DNA from: Pseudomonadota bacterium
GTDB lineage: Bacteria > Pseudomonadota > Alphaproteobacteria > GCA-2731375
Direction of reading: 5' to 3'
DNA length: 33,566 nt
NCBI GenBank assembly: GCA_027623205.1
Contig: JAQBYC010000048.1
Location: 1-33,566 of the forward strand
Below the pieces are notes generated by a model. That model did not search any database. It had not been told where the DNA came from and was given only the letters and a program-made list of their open reading frames with translations. The translations under genes and the position numbers were made by a program. Shown here piece by piece: positions 7,363-15,991 of this stretch; the first letter of the stretch is position 1; every line of letters starts with the position of its first letter.

Positions 7363-8631
7363 TCATCCGAACAAGGTCCGCGCCCGTTCCAGGGCTTTGA
7401 TCATGGTATCGATCTCGTAGGTGGTGTTGTACATGGCCAACGAGGCGCGCACGGTGCCATCGACGCCCAGTCGGGCCATCAATGGTTCGGCGCAATGCTG
7501 CCCAACCCGTACCGCGACCCCTGCGCGGTCCAACGTGGCAGCCGTATCAAAGGGATGAATACCCTGTTGGATGAACGATAGGATCGCCGCTTTTTCGGGC
7601 GCCGTGCCGAACAGCTGAATATCGGGCAGTGCCATCAGGCGTTCCGTGGCATAGGCCAAGAGCAACCTTTCGTGCGCCGCTATTGCCTCCATCCCGATCG
7701 CAGAGACGTAGTCGATTGCGGCCCCCAGGCCGATCGCCTCGACAATGGGCGGCGTGCCCGCTTCAAAACGATAGGGCGGCTCCTGATAGGTGGTTTTCTC
7801 GAAAGTCACCGTGGCGATCATGTCGCCGCCGCCCTGATAGGGTGGCATTTGCGCCAGCAATTCGGCCTTGCCGTACAATACACCAATGGCATTGGGACCG
7901 TACAACTTGTGTCCGGTGAAGACATAAAAATCCGCATCCAGCGCCTGGACGTCAACGGTGCCGTGGACCACCGCCTGGCTGCCGTCCAATAGCACGGGAA
8001 TGCCGCGCTCATGAGCTAGACCCACGATCTCCGCCGCTGGCAGCATGGTCCCCAGCACGTTGGAGCAATGGGTGATGGCCACAAGCTTGGTGTTTCCGTC
8101 CAGTAATGCGGCATAGGCATCCAGATCCAGAACCCCGGCATCATCGATCGGCGCCACCTTCAGCTCAATGCCTTTTTCATCGCGCAACATTTGCCAGGGC
8201 ACGATGTTGGCATGGTGCTCCATGGCGCTGACGAGGACGCCATCGCCCTTGCCCAGAAATTTTCGGCCATAGGTGGCGGCCACTAGGTTGATCGCCTCGG
8301 TTGTGTTGCGCGTGATCACGATCTGATTTTCCGACGGCGCATTGATAAAGCGGGCGATTGTCTCGCGCACCCCTTCATAACGGTCGGTCAGGGTTTGGCT
8401 TAGATAGTGGGCGCCACGATGGACGTTGGTATATTGGTTTTCCAATACTTCGGTCATGGCATCGATCACCGCGCGCGGCTTCTGGGCCGAAGCACCGCTG
8501 TCAAAATAGACCAATGGCTTGCCATGAATTTGACGGCTTAGAATGGGGAAGTCCTGGCGTATCCGCTCCACATCGAAGCCGCCCTCGATATTGTGGCCCG
8601 GCTGGCTGCTGGGTTGTCCGATGGCATTCAT
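7363..8631 (-). CDS. sufS: Cysteine desulfurase SufS (class II, PLP-dependent)
   Basis: This 422-residue class V aminotransferase-fold enzyme releases sulfur from cysteine as a persulfide for SufE. The PLP lysine is K242 (TGHKLYGPN), the stacking histidine is in MEHHANIVPW, and the catalytic cysteine is C380 in RVGQHCAEPLM, matching the SufS rather than the NifS/IscS type. Start choice: a TTG at 8643 is possible, but ATG 8631 overlaps the sufD stop in an ATGA arrangement, the usual sign of translational coupling. About 18 residues precede the conserved domain. Confidence 0.95.
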   Translation of the reverse strand: MNAIGQPSSQPGHNIEGGFDVERIRQDFPILSRQIHGKPLVYFDSGASAQKPRAVIDAMTEVLENQYTNVHRGAHYLSQTLTDRYEGVRETIARFINAPSENQIVITRNTTEAINLVAATYGRKFLGKGDGVLVSAMEHHANIVPWQMLRDEKGIELKVAPIDDAGVLDLDAYAALLDGNTKLVAITHCSNVLGTMLPAAEIVGLAHERGIPVLLDGSQAVVHGTVDVQALDADFYVFTGHKLYGPNAIGVLYGKAELLAQMPPYQGGGDMIATVTFEKTTYQEPPYRFEAGTPPIVEAIGLGAAIDYVSAIGMEAIAAHERLLLAYATERLMALPDIQLFGTAPEKAAILSFIQQGIHPFDTAATLDRAGVAVRVGQHCAEPLMARLGVDGTVRASLAMYNTTYEIDTMIKALERARTLFG

Positions 8632-9890
8632 GACGCCATCCAATCCGCGACCAGCCCTGTCAAAATCCCGCGCACCGCTTCGTCACTGGTCTTATCCAGG
8701 GTCTGGGCGACAAAGGCCGTCATCAGCAATTGCCGCGCCTCGGCCTCTGGAATACCGCGCGAGCGCAGATAGAACAGGCCAGATTCATCCAGTTCCCCGG
8801 CGGTCGCGCCGTGGCTGCATTTCACGTCGTCGGCCAGGATTTCCAATTCCGGCTTGCTGTCGATTTCCGCCTTGTCCGAAAGCAGCAGGGTCTTGTTCAA
8901 TTGATGCCCTTCGATGCCCTGGGCATCCCGGCGCACCGTAATTTTACCCTGAAAGACGGCGTGCGCCTTGTTATCCAGAATGCCGCGGTAATCCTGATGG
9001 CTGGTATTGCCCCCAACCACATGATCCATCCAGATGGCATTGTCGCAATGCTGGGTCCCGCGCAATAGATAGATGCCGTTCAAGGCGGCATCCGCGCCGG
9101 CGCCTTGCAGGGCGATGTGAATTTCACTGCGGACCAACTGGCCACCCAAATTCAGGTCGAAATTCTCCAATTTGGCGCCGCCGTCCAGTTGTCCGGCCAG
9201 CGTAGCGATATGGCTGGCGCCCATGGCTTCCTGTTGGATCTTGTAACGGCGCAGATGCGCACCGGCGGCGGCCTGTAGCTCCGTGACGGCGTTAAGGAAA
9301 TAATCGCCTTCAATATCGCCGCCATGACCTAGGTAATGTTCCACCACCGTGGCCTGGGCGCCGGCGCCGGCCAGGATCAGGTTGCGCGGATAACTTGCGC
9401 CCTGGCCTGACAAAAATGATATCTCAATCGGCCGTTCCACGACGCTGCCGGGTTCCAGCAGCAGGACGTAACCATCCCGGCTCAAAGCCTGGTTCAGGGC
9501 GGGCAGGGGTAGTTGTTGGCCCGTGGCTACCTGGCCCAGACGGCCGGCCAGAAGCTCCGGCGCATCCTTCATGGCCTGGGCCATGCTCAGCAGGCGCAAT
9601 CCCGATGGCAGGTCCGTGGCCCCCGTGTGCAGGACGCCGTTGCTGAACACCAGCCGATGGCTGTTGGCCAGCAGGGCCGGGGGCACAATGCCCATCCGAC
9701 CCGCGCCCCTGGTAAACAGGCGGTCCTGGATCGGTTTCAGGCTGGTATAACGCCAGGCCTCCACCTTGCGGTCCGGCAAACCGCTGGCTTCGAACCGTGC
9801 TGCCGCTGCCGCCCGCAACGCGGTCAGCCAGGGCAGGCCGGCGCCGGGCAGATCGGCCGCTAATTCATCCTGATACGCCTGCAGAGACAT
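8628..9890 (-). CDS. sufD: Fe-S assembly scaffold subunit SufD
   Basis: The 420-residue SufD is the partner of SufB in the SufBC2D scaffold and helps iron entry. It shows the SufB/SufD beta-helix core, with IWMDHVVGGNTSHQDYRGIL and the C-terminal ADDVKCSHGATAGELDESGLFYLRSRGI, including the conserved cysteine and histidine of KCSHGAT. The N-terminal RKVEAWRYTSLKP is typical. GGAGGCGG lies before ATG 9890, three bases after the sufC stop. It overlaps sufS by four bases. Confidence 0.95.
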   Translation of the reverse strand: MSLQAYQDELAADLPGAGLPWLTALRAAAAARFEASGLPDRKVEAWRYTSLKPIQDRLFTRGAGRMGIVPPALLANSHRLVFSNGVLHTGATDLPSGLRLLSMAQAMKDAPELLAGRLGQVATGQQLPLPALNQALSRDGYVLLLEPGSVVERPIEISFLSGQGASYPRNLILAGAGAQATVVEHYLGHGGDIEGDYFLNAVTELQAAAGAHLRRYKIQQEAMGASHIATLAGQLDGGAKLENFDLNLGGQLVRSEIHIALQGAGADAALNGIYLLRGTQHCDNAIWMDHVVGGNTSHQDYRGILDNKAHAVFQGKITVRRDAQGIEGHQLNKTLLLSDKAEIDSKPELEILADDVKCSHGATAGELDESGLFYLRSRGIPEAEARQLLMTAFVAQTLDKTSDEAVRGILTGLVADWMAS

Positions 9891-9893
9891 GGT

Positions 9894-10658
9894 CTAGGCC
9901 GCCTCCGCCCCGTCGAGGAATTGGGCATAGCCCTTTTCTTCCAGCTCCAACGCCAATTCCTTGCCGCCCGAGCGCGCGATCCGGCCATGGGCCAGCACGT
10001 GGACATAATCGGGCACGATGTAATCCAACAGGCGTTGGTAATGGGTGATCACCAGCAGGGACCGGGTCGGCCCGCGCAGGGCATTGACGCCGTCGGCAAC
10101 CACCTTTAGGGCATCGATATCGAGGCCGCTGTCGGTTTCGTCCAGCACCGCCAAATAGGGTTCCAGCAACGCCATCTGCAGGATTTCGTTGCGCTTCTTT
10201 TCGCCGCCCGAAAAACCGACATTGACACCGCGCCGCAACATTTCGTCATTGATGTTCAGGCTGGCCGTATGCTGACGCAGACGCTTCATGAATTGCACCG
10301 CATCCAGTTCATCCTCGCCGCGCTGACGCCGCACTGCGTTGACGGCGGTTTTCAAAAACGTGGTGGACGAGACGCCGGGCAATTCGACCGGATATTGAAA
10401 GCCCAGAAAGATGCCTTGTGCGGCCCGTTCCTCGATCGCCATCTCGGTCAAATCTCGGCCCTGATAAGTGATGGAACCGGCCGTGATGTCATATCCATCC
10501 CGCCCGGAGATGACGTAGGACAATGTGCTTTTGCCAGAGCCGTTCGGGCCCATGATAGCGTGCACTTCGCCGGTGCCGATGGTCAAATCGATACCCTTGA
10601 GGATCTCGGTGCCGGCAACTTCGGCATGCAGGCCCTTAATTTCCAACATGTTACTCAT
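9894..10658 (-). CDS. sufC: Fe-S assembly ATPase SufC
   Basis: This ABC-type ATPase (254 residues) powers conformational change of the SufBCD scaffold. The Walker A motif GPNGSGKS is at 37-44, the signature FSGGEKKR at 149-156, Walker B ending in LDETDSGLD near 172-180, and the switch histidine in LLVITHYQR. The open frame extends upstream into sufB, but that part does not resemble SufC. The start ATG 10658 gives MSNMLEIKGL and sits two bases past the sufB stop; the TAGGA at that stop doubles as a weak ribosome binding site. Confidence 0.96.
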   Translation of the reverse strand: MSNMLEIKGLHAEVAGTEILKGIDLTIGTGEVHAIMGPNGSGKSTLSYVISGRDGYDITAGSITYQGRDLTEMAIEERAAQGIFLGFQYPVELPGVSSTTFLKTAVNAVRRQRGEDELDAVQFMKRLRQHTASLNINDEMLRRGVNVGFSGGEKKRNEILQMALLEPYLAVLDETDSGLDIDALKVVADGVNALRGPTRSLLVITHYQRLLDYIVPDYVHVLAHGRIARSGGKELALELEEKGYAQFLDGAEAA

Positions 10659-10662
10659 ATTC

Positions 10663-12120
10663 CTAACCGACGCTGCCTTCCAGTGAAATACCAACCAGTT
10701 TCTGCGCCTCGACGGCGAATTCCATGGGTAATTTCTGCAAGACCTGCTTGCAGAAGCCATTGACGATCATGGACAGAGCTTCTTCATCCGACAGGCCCCG
10801 TTGGCGGCAATAAAACAGCTGATCTTCGCTGATTTTTGCCGTCGTTGCTTCATGTTCGATCTTCGCCGAGCGGTTACGGTTTTCGATATAGGGCACCGTG
10901 TGGGCGCCGCATTTATCGCCGATCAGCAGGCTGTCACACTGGGTATAATTTCGCCCGCCCTTGGCGCCCGGCTGCATCCGCACAAGGCCGCGATAGGTGC
11001 TTTGCGAACGGCCGGCGGAAATGCCCTTGGCGATAATGGTCGAGGAGGTATTTTTCCCGATATGGATCATCTTGGTGCCCGTATCGGCCTGCTGCATGTT
11101 GTTGGTGATGGCGACGGAATAGAATTCACCCACCGAATTGTCACCCTGCAGGATACAACTGGGATATTTCCAGGTCACGGCGGAGCCGGTTTCGACCTGA
11201 GTCCACGAGACCTTTGAATTGCGGCCTCTACACGCTGCCCGCTTGGTGACGAAATTATAGATCCCGCCTTTGCCGTCCGCATCCCCCGGATACCAGTTCT
11301 GTACCGTGGAATACTTGATTTCGGCGTCGTCCATCAGCACCAGCTCGACGACGGCGGCATGTAACTGATTTTCGTCCCGCATGGGCGCGGTGCAGCCCTC
11401 CAGATACGAGACATGGCTGCCCTCGTCGGCGATGATCAGGGTGCGTTCGAACTGCCCCGTATTGGCCTGATTGATGCGGAAATAGGTGGATAACTCCATG
11501 GGGCAGCGGACGCCCTTCGGGATGTACACGAAGGAGCCGTCGGTGAAAACGGCGGAATTCAGCGTGGCGTAATAATTATCGGAATAAGGCACGACGGAGC
11601 CCATATATTTCCGCACCAGTTCGGGGTGCTCCTGCACCGCCTCGGAGATTGGGCAGAAGATCACCCCGGCCTTGGCCAGTTCCTTGCGGAACGTCGTGGC
11701 GACGGAAACGCTGTCAAACACCGCATCCACCGCGACGCCGGCCAGCATGGCCTGTTCATGCAGCGGAATACCGAGTTTTTCGTAGGTGCGCAGCAATTCC
11801 GGGTCGACCTCATCCAGGCTTTTCGGGCCATCTTCCATGGATTTCGGCGCGGCATAATAATAGGCGTCCTGAAAATCGATCTCCGGATAGTCAACCTTGG
11901 CCCAGGACGGCTCCTCCATGCCCAACCAGCGTTCATAGGCGCGCAGGCGCCATTGCAGCATCCAGTCCGGCTCGTTCTTCTTGGCCGAGATGAAGCGTAT
12001 GATGTCTTCATTCAGGCCCTTGGGGGCCATTTCCGTCTCGATATCCGTGACAAAACCGTACTTGTACTTGTCCCCGGCAATCGAAGAGACCTGTTCGGCC
12101 GTTTCCGCCGTATAGCTCAT
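10663..12120 (-). CDS. sufB: Fe-S assembly scaffold subunit SufB
   Basis: The 485-residue SufB is the main cluster-building scaffold. Family blocks seen include [46 protein letters not shown], and the C-terminal [19 protein letters not shown] with [22 protein letters not shown]. Its ATG shares one base with the stop codon of the Rrf2 regulator gene (TAATG), and GAGGG lies 10 bases upstream, so translation is probably coupled to the regulator. Confidence 0.96.
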   Translation of the reverse strand: MSYTAETAEQVSSIAGDKYKYGFVTDIETEMAPKGLNEDIIRFISAKKNEPDWMLQWRLRAYERWLGMEEPSWAKVDYPEIDFQDAYYYAAPKSMEDGPKSLDEVDPELLRTYEKLGIPLHEQAMLAGVAVDAVFDSVSVATTFRKELAKAGVIFCPISEAVQEHPELVRKYMGSVVPYSDNYYATLNSAVFTDGSFVYIPKGVRCPMELSTYFRINQANTGQFERTLIIADEGSHVSYLEGCTAPMRDENQLHAAVVELVLMDDAEIKYSTVQNWYPGDADGKGGIYNFVTKRAACRGRNSKVSWTQVETGSAVTWKYPSCILQGDNSVGEFYSVAITNNMQQADTGTKMIHIGKNTSSTIIAKGISAGRSQSTYRGLVRMQPGAKGGRNYTQCDSLLIGDKCGAHTVPYIENRNRSAKIEHEATTAKISEDQLFYCRQRGLSDEEALSMIVNGFCKQVLQKLPMEFAVEAQKLVGISLEGSVG

Positions 12121-12626
12121 TATGGCGCCCTCGTAATCTGTGTTTCCGGTTTAATATCAGCTTGTTGAACGCCAGTCTTAATTTCTAATCTCAATTCATC
12201 CGATGCCGGCTTAAAGGCGAAGGGCCGGGGCATCATGTCGGCCAGGCTAACACCTTGCAGGGCGCCTTCAATGGCGCGGTTGACCTGGTTCCAATGGCCG
12301 CTCATGGCGCACAACGGCAGAGAGCCGCACGACGTATCAGCGCCGTCGATGCAGGCGGTCAGGGCAATGGGACCTTCCAGGGCGGTGACAATCTCCGCCA
12401 CCGATATATTTTTGGCAGCCCGGCCCAGGCTATAACCGCCACCGGCGCCCCGGTGCGAGATCAAGATATTTGCTTTGCCTAATTGTTTCAACAGCTTGGA
12501 GACCGAGGGCAGGGGCACACCGGAATCCAGCGCTATCCGTGCCGCCGTCACGACTTTGCCGTGATCGCCGGCCATATGGCTCAACATAACGACGGCGTAA
12601 TCTGTCATTTTATTCAGGCGGATCAT
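12120..12626 (-). CDS. Rrf2-family Fe-S-sensing regulator of the suf operon
   Basis: This 168-residue Rrf2-type regulator heads the suf operon. A winged helix-turn-helix spans about residues 1-70 ([41 protein letters not shown]). Three cysteines, C92, C100 and C106, sit where IscR ligates its [2Fe-2S] cluster, but the first gap is seven residues rather than five. It probably senses Fe-S status and represses suf when clusters are plentiful, as in the alphaproteobacterial and Xanthomonas-type suf regulators. ATG 12626 is chosen over 12650 because GAGG lies about seven bases upstream and the domain starts there. A palindrome just upstream is a candidate operator for autoregulation. Confidence 0.92.
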   Translation of the reverse strand: MIRLNKMTDYAVVMLSHMAGDHGKVVTAARIALDSGVPLPSVSKLLKQLGKANILISHRGAGGGYSLGRAAKNISVAEIVTALEGPIALTACIDGADTSCGSLPLCAMSGHWNQVNRAIEGALQGVSLADMMPRPFAFKPASDELRLEIKTGVQQADIKPETQITRAP

Positions 12627-12640
12627 CGGCCACCTCATAT

Positions 12641-12661
12641 ACAGGACCAAAATGGTACTGT
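12641..12661. promoter_or_regulatory. Candidate operator for the Rrf2 regulator
   Basis: ACAGGACC (12641-12648) and GGTACTGT (12654-12661) form an imperfect palindrome, seven of eight pairs, around AAAAT. It sits between the -10 box and the start codon of the regulator gene. A further inverted copy of the half-site, CAGTACC, lies at 12734-12740 on the mipA side. Confidence 0.5.
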
Positions 12662-12662
12662 T

Positions 12663-12690
12663 TAAATAACCGTTTGCGCCACGATGTCAA
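12663..12690 (-). promoter_or_regulatory. Candidate suf operon promoter
   Basis: A perfect TTGACA on the minus strand (12690-12685) is followed after 16 bases by TATTTA (12668-12663), a weak -10. The palindromic operator candidate lies immediately downstream. Confidence 0.5.
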
Positions 12691-12794
12691 GTGGCAGGCT
12701 GTCGCATTCTCTTCTGTACGCTCTTTGCTATTTCAGTACCTTTGTTGTTAGAAGACCTTCACGTTCATTAATCATTGCGCCGGAATAATCTCCC

Positions 12795-13625
12795 ATGCCC
12801 CGCCTCATCCGAATTATGGCCCTGGTTTTGCTAACGTCCGTCATGGCAGCTGCCGCGAAAGCAGAGGAAAAGCCGCTGTTCGAGCTGGGATTGGTGGGCG
12901 GCGGCGGATATTTGCCCGATTATCCGGCCGCGGGACAGAACCATTTCAATGGCATTGTTCTGCCATTCGCGGTTTATCGCGGTAAGTTCTTCCGCGCCGA
13001 CGACAAGGGATTGCGCGGCAGGCTGGTGCACAACCCGGATTTTGAGCTTGATGTCTCGCTAAGCGGCTCGTTGGATGCGGATTCCGATAAAAACGATGCC
13101 CGCCGTGGCATGCCGGACCTGGATCATCTGGCCGAATTGGGTCCGCGCGCGCAATGGACCGTGGCGCGGGCGGCGCGCTGGGCCAAGGTTGATCTGGAAT
13201 TGCCGCTGCGGGCGGTTTTTTCCACGGATTTCTCCAGCGTCGAGCATCAAGGTTTTCTGATCGAGCCGCAACTGGCCTATCAACACGCAAATATCTTCCA
13301 CAGCGGGGTCAAGCTAAAATTGGGGCTGTCGGTGATTTTTGCAGACAAAGACTTGCAGAGTTATTTCTATCAGGTCGAACCCCGCTTCGCGACCGCCAGC
13401 CGCCCGGCCTATGACGCACAAGGTGGCTATCTGGGCAGCCGGCTGCGCCTATCGCTGCTGCGTCCCTTTGGCAAGCGCCTCAAACTGTTCGCCGCCGCCG
13501 ATGTGAATTCCCACAGCGGCGCGGCGAACGAAGACAGCCCTCTGTTCCGCGAAAAGCTAACCTATGGCGCTGGCCTGGGCCTGATCTGGTCCTTCTACCA
13601 TTCCGACCGCACGGTGAATGAATAG
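12795..13625 (+). CDS. MipA/OmpV-family outer membrane protein
   Basis: The 276-residue protein begins with a Sec signal peptide (MPRLIRIMALVLLTSVMA, cleavage probably after AAAAKA near residue 23). The body has alternating amphipathic strands and ends in a strand-like WSFYHSDRTVNE. Blocks such as LGLVGGGGYLPDYPAAGQN, LPFAVYRGKFFRADDKGLRG and LTYGAGLGLIWSFYHSD are typical of MipA/OmpV. Family members are small beta-barrels reported as murein-hydrolase scaffolding proteins or porin-like channels. It is divergent from the suf operon and converges with the GMC oxidoreductase gene. Confidence 0.85.
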   Translation: MPRLIRIMALVLLTSVMAAAAKAEEKPLFELGLVGGGGYLPDYPAAGQNHFNGIVLPFAVYRGKFFRADDKGLRGRLVHNPDFELDVSLSGSLDADSDKNDARRGMPDLDHLAELGPRAQWTVARAARWAKVDLELPLRAVFSTDFSSVEHQGFLIEPQLAYQHANIFHSGVKLKLGLSVIFADKDLQSYFYQVEPRFATASRPAYDAQGGYLGSRLRLSLLRPFGKRLKLFAAADVNSHSGAANEDSPLFREKLTYGAGLGLIWSFYHSDRTVNE

Positions 13626-13651
13626 CCCGGCCAGACGCTTCATCTTTAGCT

Positions 13652-15244
13652 CTATGCCGCGTCCTCCAGCACCATATCGGCAGCTTTTTCGCCGATCATC
13701 AGGCAGGCGGCATTGGTGTTGCCCGATACCAGCGTCGGCATGATCGAACCGTCCGCCACGCGCAGGCCAACCATGCCGCGCACCCGCAGGCGTTCATCCA
13801 CCACGCCACGATCATCGGGACCCATGCGGCAGGTGCCCGTGGGATGATAGGTGGTCTCCGCTGTACGGCGGATCCAGTCCAGCGTCGCGTCGTCGCCCTG
13901 GATCGCCGCGCCTGGCGCCTCTTCCACGCCGCGGAAGGCATTCATGGCCTGAGTATTCATCAGGTCCCGGGTCCAGTGGGTGCCATCCAGCAGACAGCGA
14001 CGGTCCAGTTCGGTCGACAGAAAATTGAAGTTGATGGCCGGATCTACATTGGGATCGGTGGACTTGATATGGATGCTGCCCAAACTTTCCGGCCGCATTT
14101 GATAGACCGTGGCGATCATCCCCGGCTCGGGGCCCAGGCGCCGGGCGTTCGGGTCAGTGTACCAATAGGGCACCAGGTGAAGCTGTACATCGGGGCTTTC
14201 CATTTCAGGCCGGGTACGCATAAAAGCCAGCATGGGCGCCGAGGGCAGGGATAGAAAGCCTTTCCGAGTCAGGGCATAGCGCAGGATCTGCCAGCCCAGG
14301 CCAAGGCCGCTGGCGCGGTCGTTATAGGTGACCTTGGGTTGGGTGACGCGCCATTTCAAGCGCGGGGCAATATGATCACGCAGGCTTTCGCCAACGCCCG
14401 CCAGATCGTGGCGTACTTCGATACCATGACCGCGCAGGCGCTCGGCCTGGCCGATGCCGGATAGTTCCAGCAATTGCGGTGATTTGATGGAGCCGGCGCA
14501 GAGGATGACTTCACGGCCCGCTCTGGCTTCTATCGTCTGGCCATTGGCCCTATAGGCGACGCCGACCGTGCGCTTGCCTTCCAGCAACAACCGTTCAACC
14601 AACACTTCTGTCTCGACCGTCAGATTAGCCCGGGTCATGGCCGGCTTTAAATATCCGGCGGCGGCGGAGGCGCGTTTGCCATTTCGGATAGTGGTCTGGG
14701 TCTTGCACATGCCTTCCTGGCTGGCGCCGTTGTAATCCTGGTTGCGGGGCAGGCCGACTTCGGCCCCGGCGGCGAACCAGGCGTCATAAAGGGGACTTTC
14801 GTCAGGGCATTCGCTGACATGGATCGGGCCGCCCGCGCCGCGAACGCCGTCATCACCGCGCTCAAAATCCTCCAGCTTACGAAAGTAATGCTGGACACTG
14901 TCAAAGTCCCAGCCCCGGTTGCCCTGCTGGGCCCAGGTGTCGTAATCCAACGGCTGGCCGCGCACATAGACCAGACCATTGATGGCCGAGGAACCGCCCA
15001 AAACCTTGCCCCGGGGCACCGCGATGGCCCGATTGGCGGTGTTCTCCTCAGGCTCCGAGCGGAAGCGCCAGTTGGCCGCCGGATTATCGATCAGTAAACC
15101 GAAGCTGATCGGGAAGGATGTCCAGATATTGCTGCGCTTGCCCGCTTCCAGGACCAGGACCTTGTGCCGGCCATTGGCGGTCAAACGATTGGCCAATACG
15201 CAACCGGCGGATCCGGCACCGACGATAATATAATCGTATTCCAT
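13652..15244 (-). CDS. GMC-family FAD-dependent oxidoreductase (choline/alcohol dehydrogenase-like)
   Basis: The 530-residue flavoprotein starts with the FAD dinucleotide fold YDYIIVGAGSAGCVLANRL (residues 3-21) followed by LVLEAG. It contains the GMC signature PRGKVLGGSSAINGLVYVRG, a second signature CAGSIKSPQLLELSGIG, and the active-site H467 (YHPTGTCRMG) with N511 (SGNTNAACL). These enzymes oxidise primary alcohols or choline-type substrates to aldehydes. The substrate is not evident; BetB and BetI are not nearby, so an annotation as choline dehydrogenase would be unsafe. It appears to be a single-gene unit. Confidence 0.92.
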   Translation of the reverse strand: MEYDYIIVGAGSAGCVLANRLTANGRHKVLVLEAGKRSNIWTSFPISFGLLIDNPAANWRFRSEPEENTANRAIAVPRGKVLGGSSAINGLVYVRGQPLDYDTWAQQGNRGWDFDSVQHYFRKLEDFERGDDGVRGAGGPIHVSECPDESPLYDAWFAAGAEVGLPRNQDYNGASQEGMCKTQTTIRNGKRASAAAGYLKPAMTRANLTVETEVLVERLLLEGKRTVGVAYRANGQTIEARAGREVILCAGSIKSPQLLELSGIGQAERLRGHGIEVRHDLAGVGESLRDHIAPRLKWRVTQPKVTYNDRASGLGLGWQILRYALTRKGFLSLPSAPMLAFMRTRPEMESPDVQLHLVPYWYTDPNARRLGPEPGMIATVYQMRPESLGSIHIKSTDPNVDPAINFNFLSTELDRRCLLDGTHWTRDLMNTQAMNAFRGVEEAPGAAIQGDDATLDWIRRTAETTYHPTGTCRMGPDDRGVVDERLRVRGMVGLRVADGSIMPTLVSGNTNAACLMIGEKAADMVLEDAA

Positions 15245-15414
15245 GACGTGCTCCCAATATTATCCTGCCAGATTACGCCCACCGTGCACCGGGGTCCATG
15301 CCTACAATCGAGCACCCCCGGCCTGGATCAAGAGGCGCGGAATGCAGGCAATGATTGGCACCGTTGTTTACTGGCGCCTGGCGCCCAGAACGGCGCGCTA
15401 GGCGCCAACAGCAA

Positions 15415-15441
15415 AGGCCCGCGTCCGGAAGACGCGGGCCT
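15415..15441 (-). terminator. Strong hairpin downstream of the DUF1127 gene
   Basis: AGGCCCGCGTC (15415-15425) and GACGCGGGCCT (15431-15441) form a perfect 11-bp stem with loop CGGAA. On the minus strand it is followed by TTTGCTGTT, so it probably ends the DUF1127 transcript. Confidence 0.7.
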
Positions 15442-15494
15442 CGCGATATTGGATCGTCGGCTATTTCAGGTGGAGCGTCGCGCCAACTTGGGCT

Positions 15495-15776
15495 CTAGTA
15501 ATAGCTCCGGGCCGTGCTGCCGCCGGTGGGAGCCAAGCCGATATCCTGGCGCATGTGATCATTCAGCGAGGTGAGGCGGGCTTCGCGGTTTGGCGACAGC
15601 AGCCGCTTGAAACCCTTCGCCATGGCGCGTCCGGCAAGGCCGAATAGCCGACCCATTTCCAGTGCCTGCAAACGCCGGCCGTAGAAGACCGCATCATTGT
15701 AGTCGACCAGAATTGTGGCCTCGCTGGGGGAGAATTCCCGCGCCAACTGGCGCTCGATTTGTTTGTGAAAGCTCAT
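15495..15776 (-). CDS. DUF1127-domain small protein
   Basis: The 93-residue basic protein ends with the DUF1127 motif, here LTSLNDHMRQDIGLAPTG (about residues 68-85), preceded by an amphipathic region. Small DUF1127 proteins of alphaproteobacteria have been linked to RNA turnover, phosphate and carbon metabolism, and stress adaptation. This one is longer than the typical 45-70 residues and its function is unknown. GGCGGAA lies before ATG 15776. A TTGTTT-N16-TATATG promoter candidate lies on the minus strand near 15847-15874, and a strong hairpin follows the gene. Confidence 0.75.
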   Translation of the reverse strand: MSFHKQIERQLAREFSPSEATILVDYNDAVFYGRRLQALEMGRLFGLAGRAMAKGFKRLLSPNREARLTSLNDHMRQDIGLAPTGGSTARSYY

Positions 15777-15838
15777 ATTTAGTTCCGCCTAGGTTATGCG
15801 CGGGTCTTGCTGGTGCTCCATGCCCGTGTCTTGTATGT

Positions 15839-15926
15839 TGCAATGCATATATCGTAATCGTTAACAAAAACAATACGTTGGTTCATAAAATTGCCTGATA
15901 GTTTTGCATTGCAGCATTGCATTGCA
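15839..15926. repeat. Repeated TGCATTGCA motif between divergent genes
   Basis: TGCATTGCA occurs at 15905-15913 and 15918-15926, in direct orientation 13 bases apart, and its complement TGCAATGCA at 15839-15847. They lie in the divergent promoter region of the DUF1127 and aminopeptidase genes and could be operator sites. The regulator is unknown. Confidence 0.4.
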
Positions 15927-15991
15927 CGCATGGCTTTAAAGTGTGATTGCCACGTTGCCATACAGGGGCCGAGGGCGGCATAATTGGCCCC

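Noticed and set aside
13652-15244. Calling the GMC oxidoreductase choline dehydrogenase BetA
   Set aside because: The GMC family is broad and no betB, betI or choline transporter gene lies nearby.
15372-15407. Cluster of GGCGCC motifs (TGGCGCCT...AGGCGCCA) as a special element
   Set aside because: GGCGCC is self-complementary and frequent in GC-rich DNA. The clear hairpin at 15415-15441 explains termination better.
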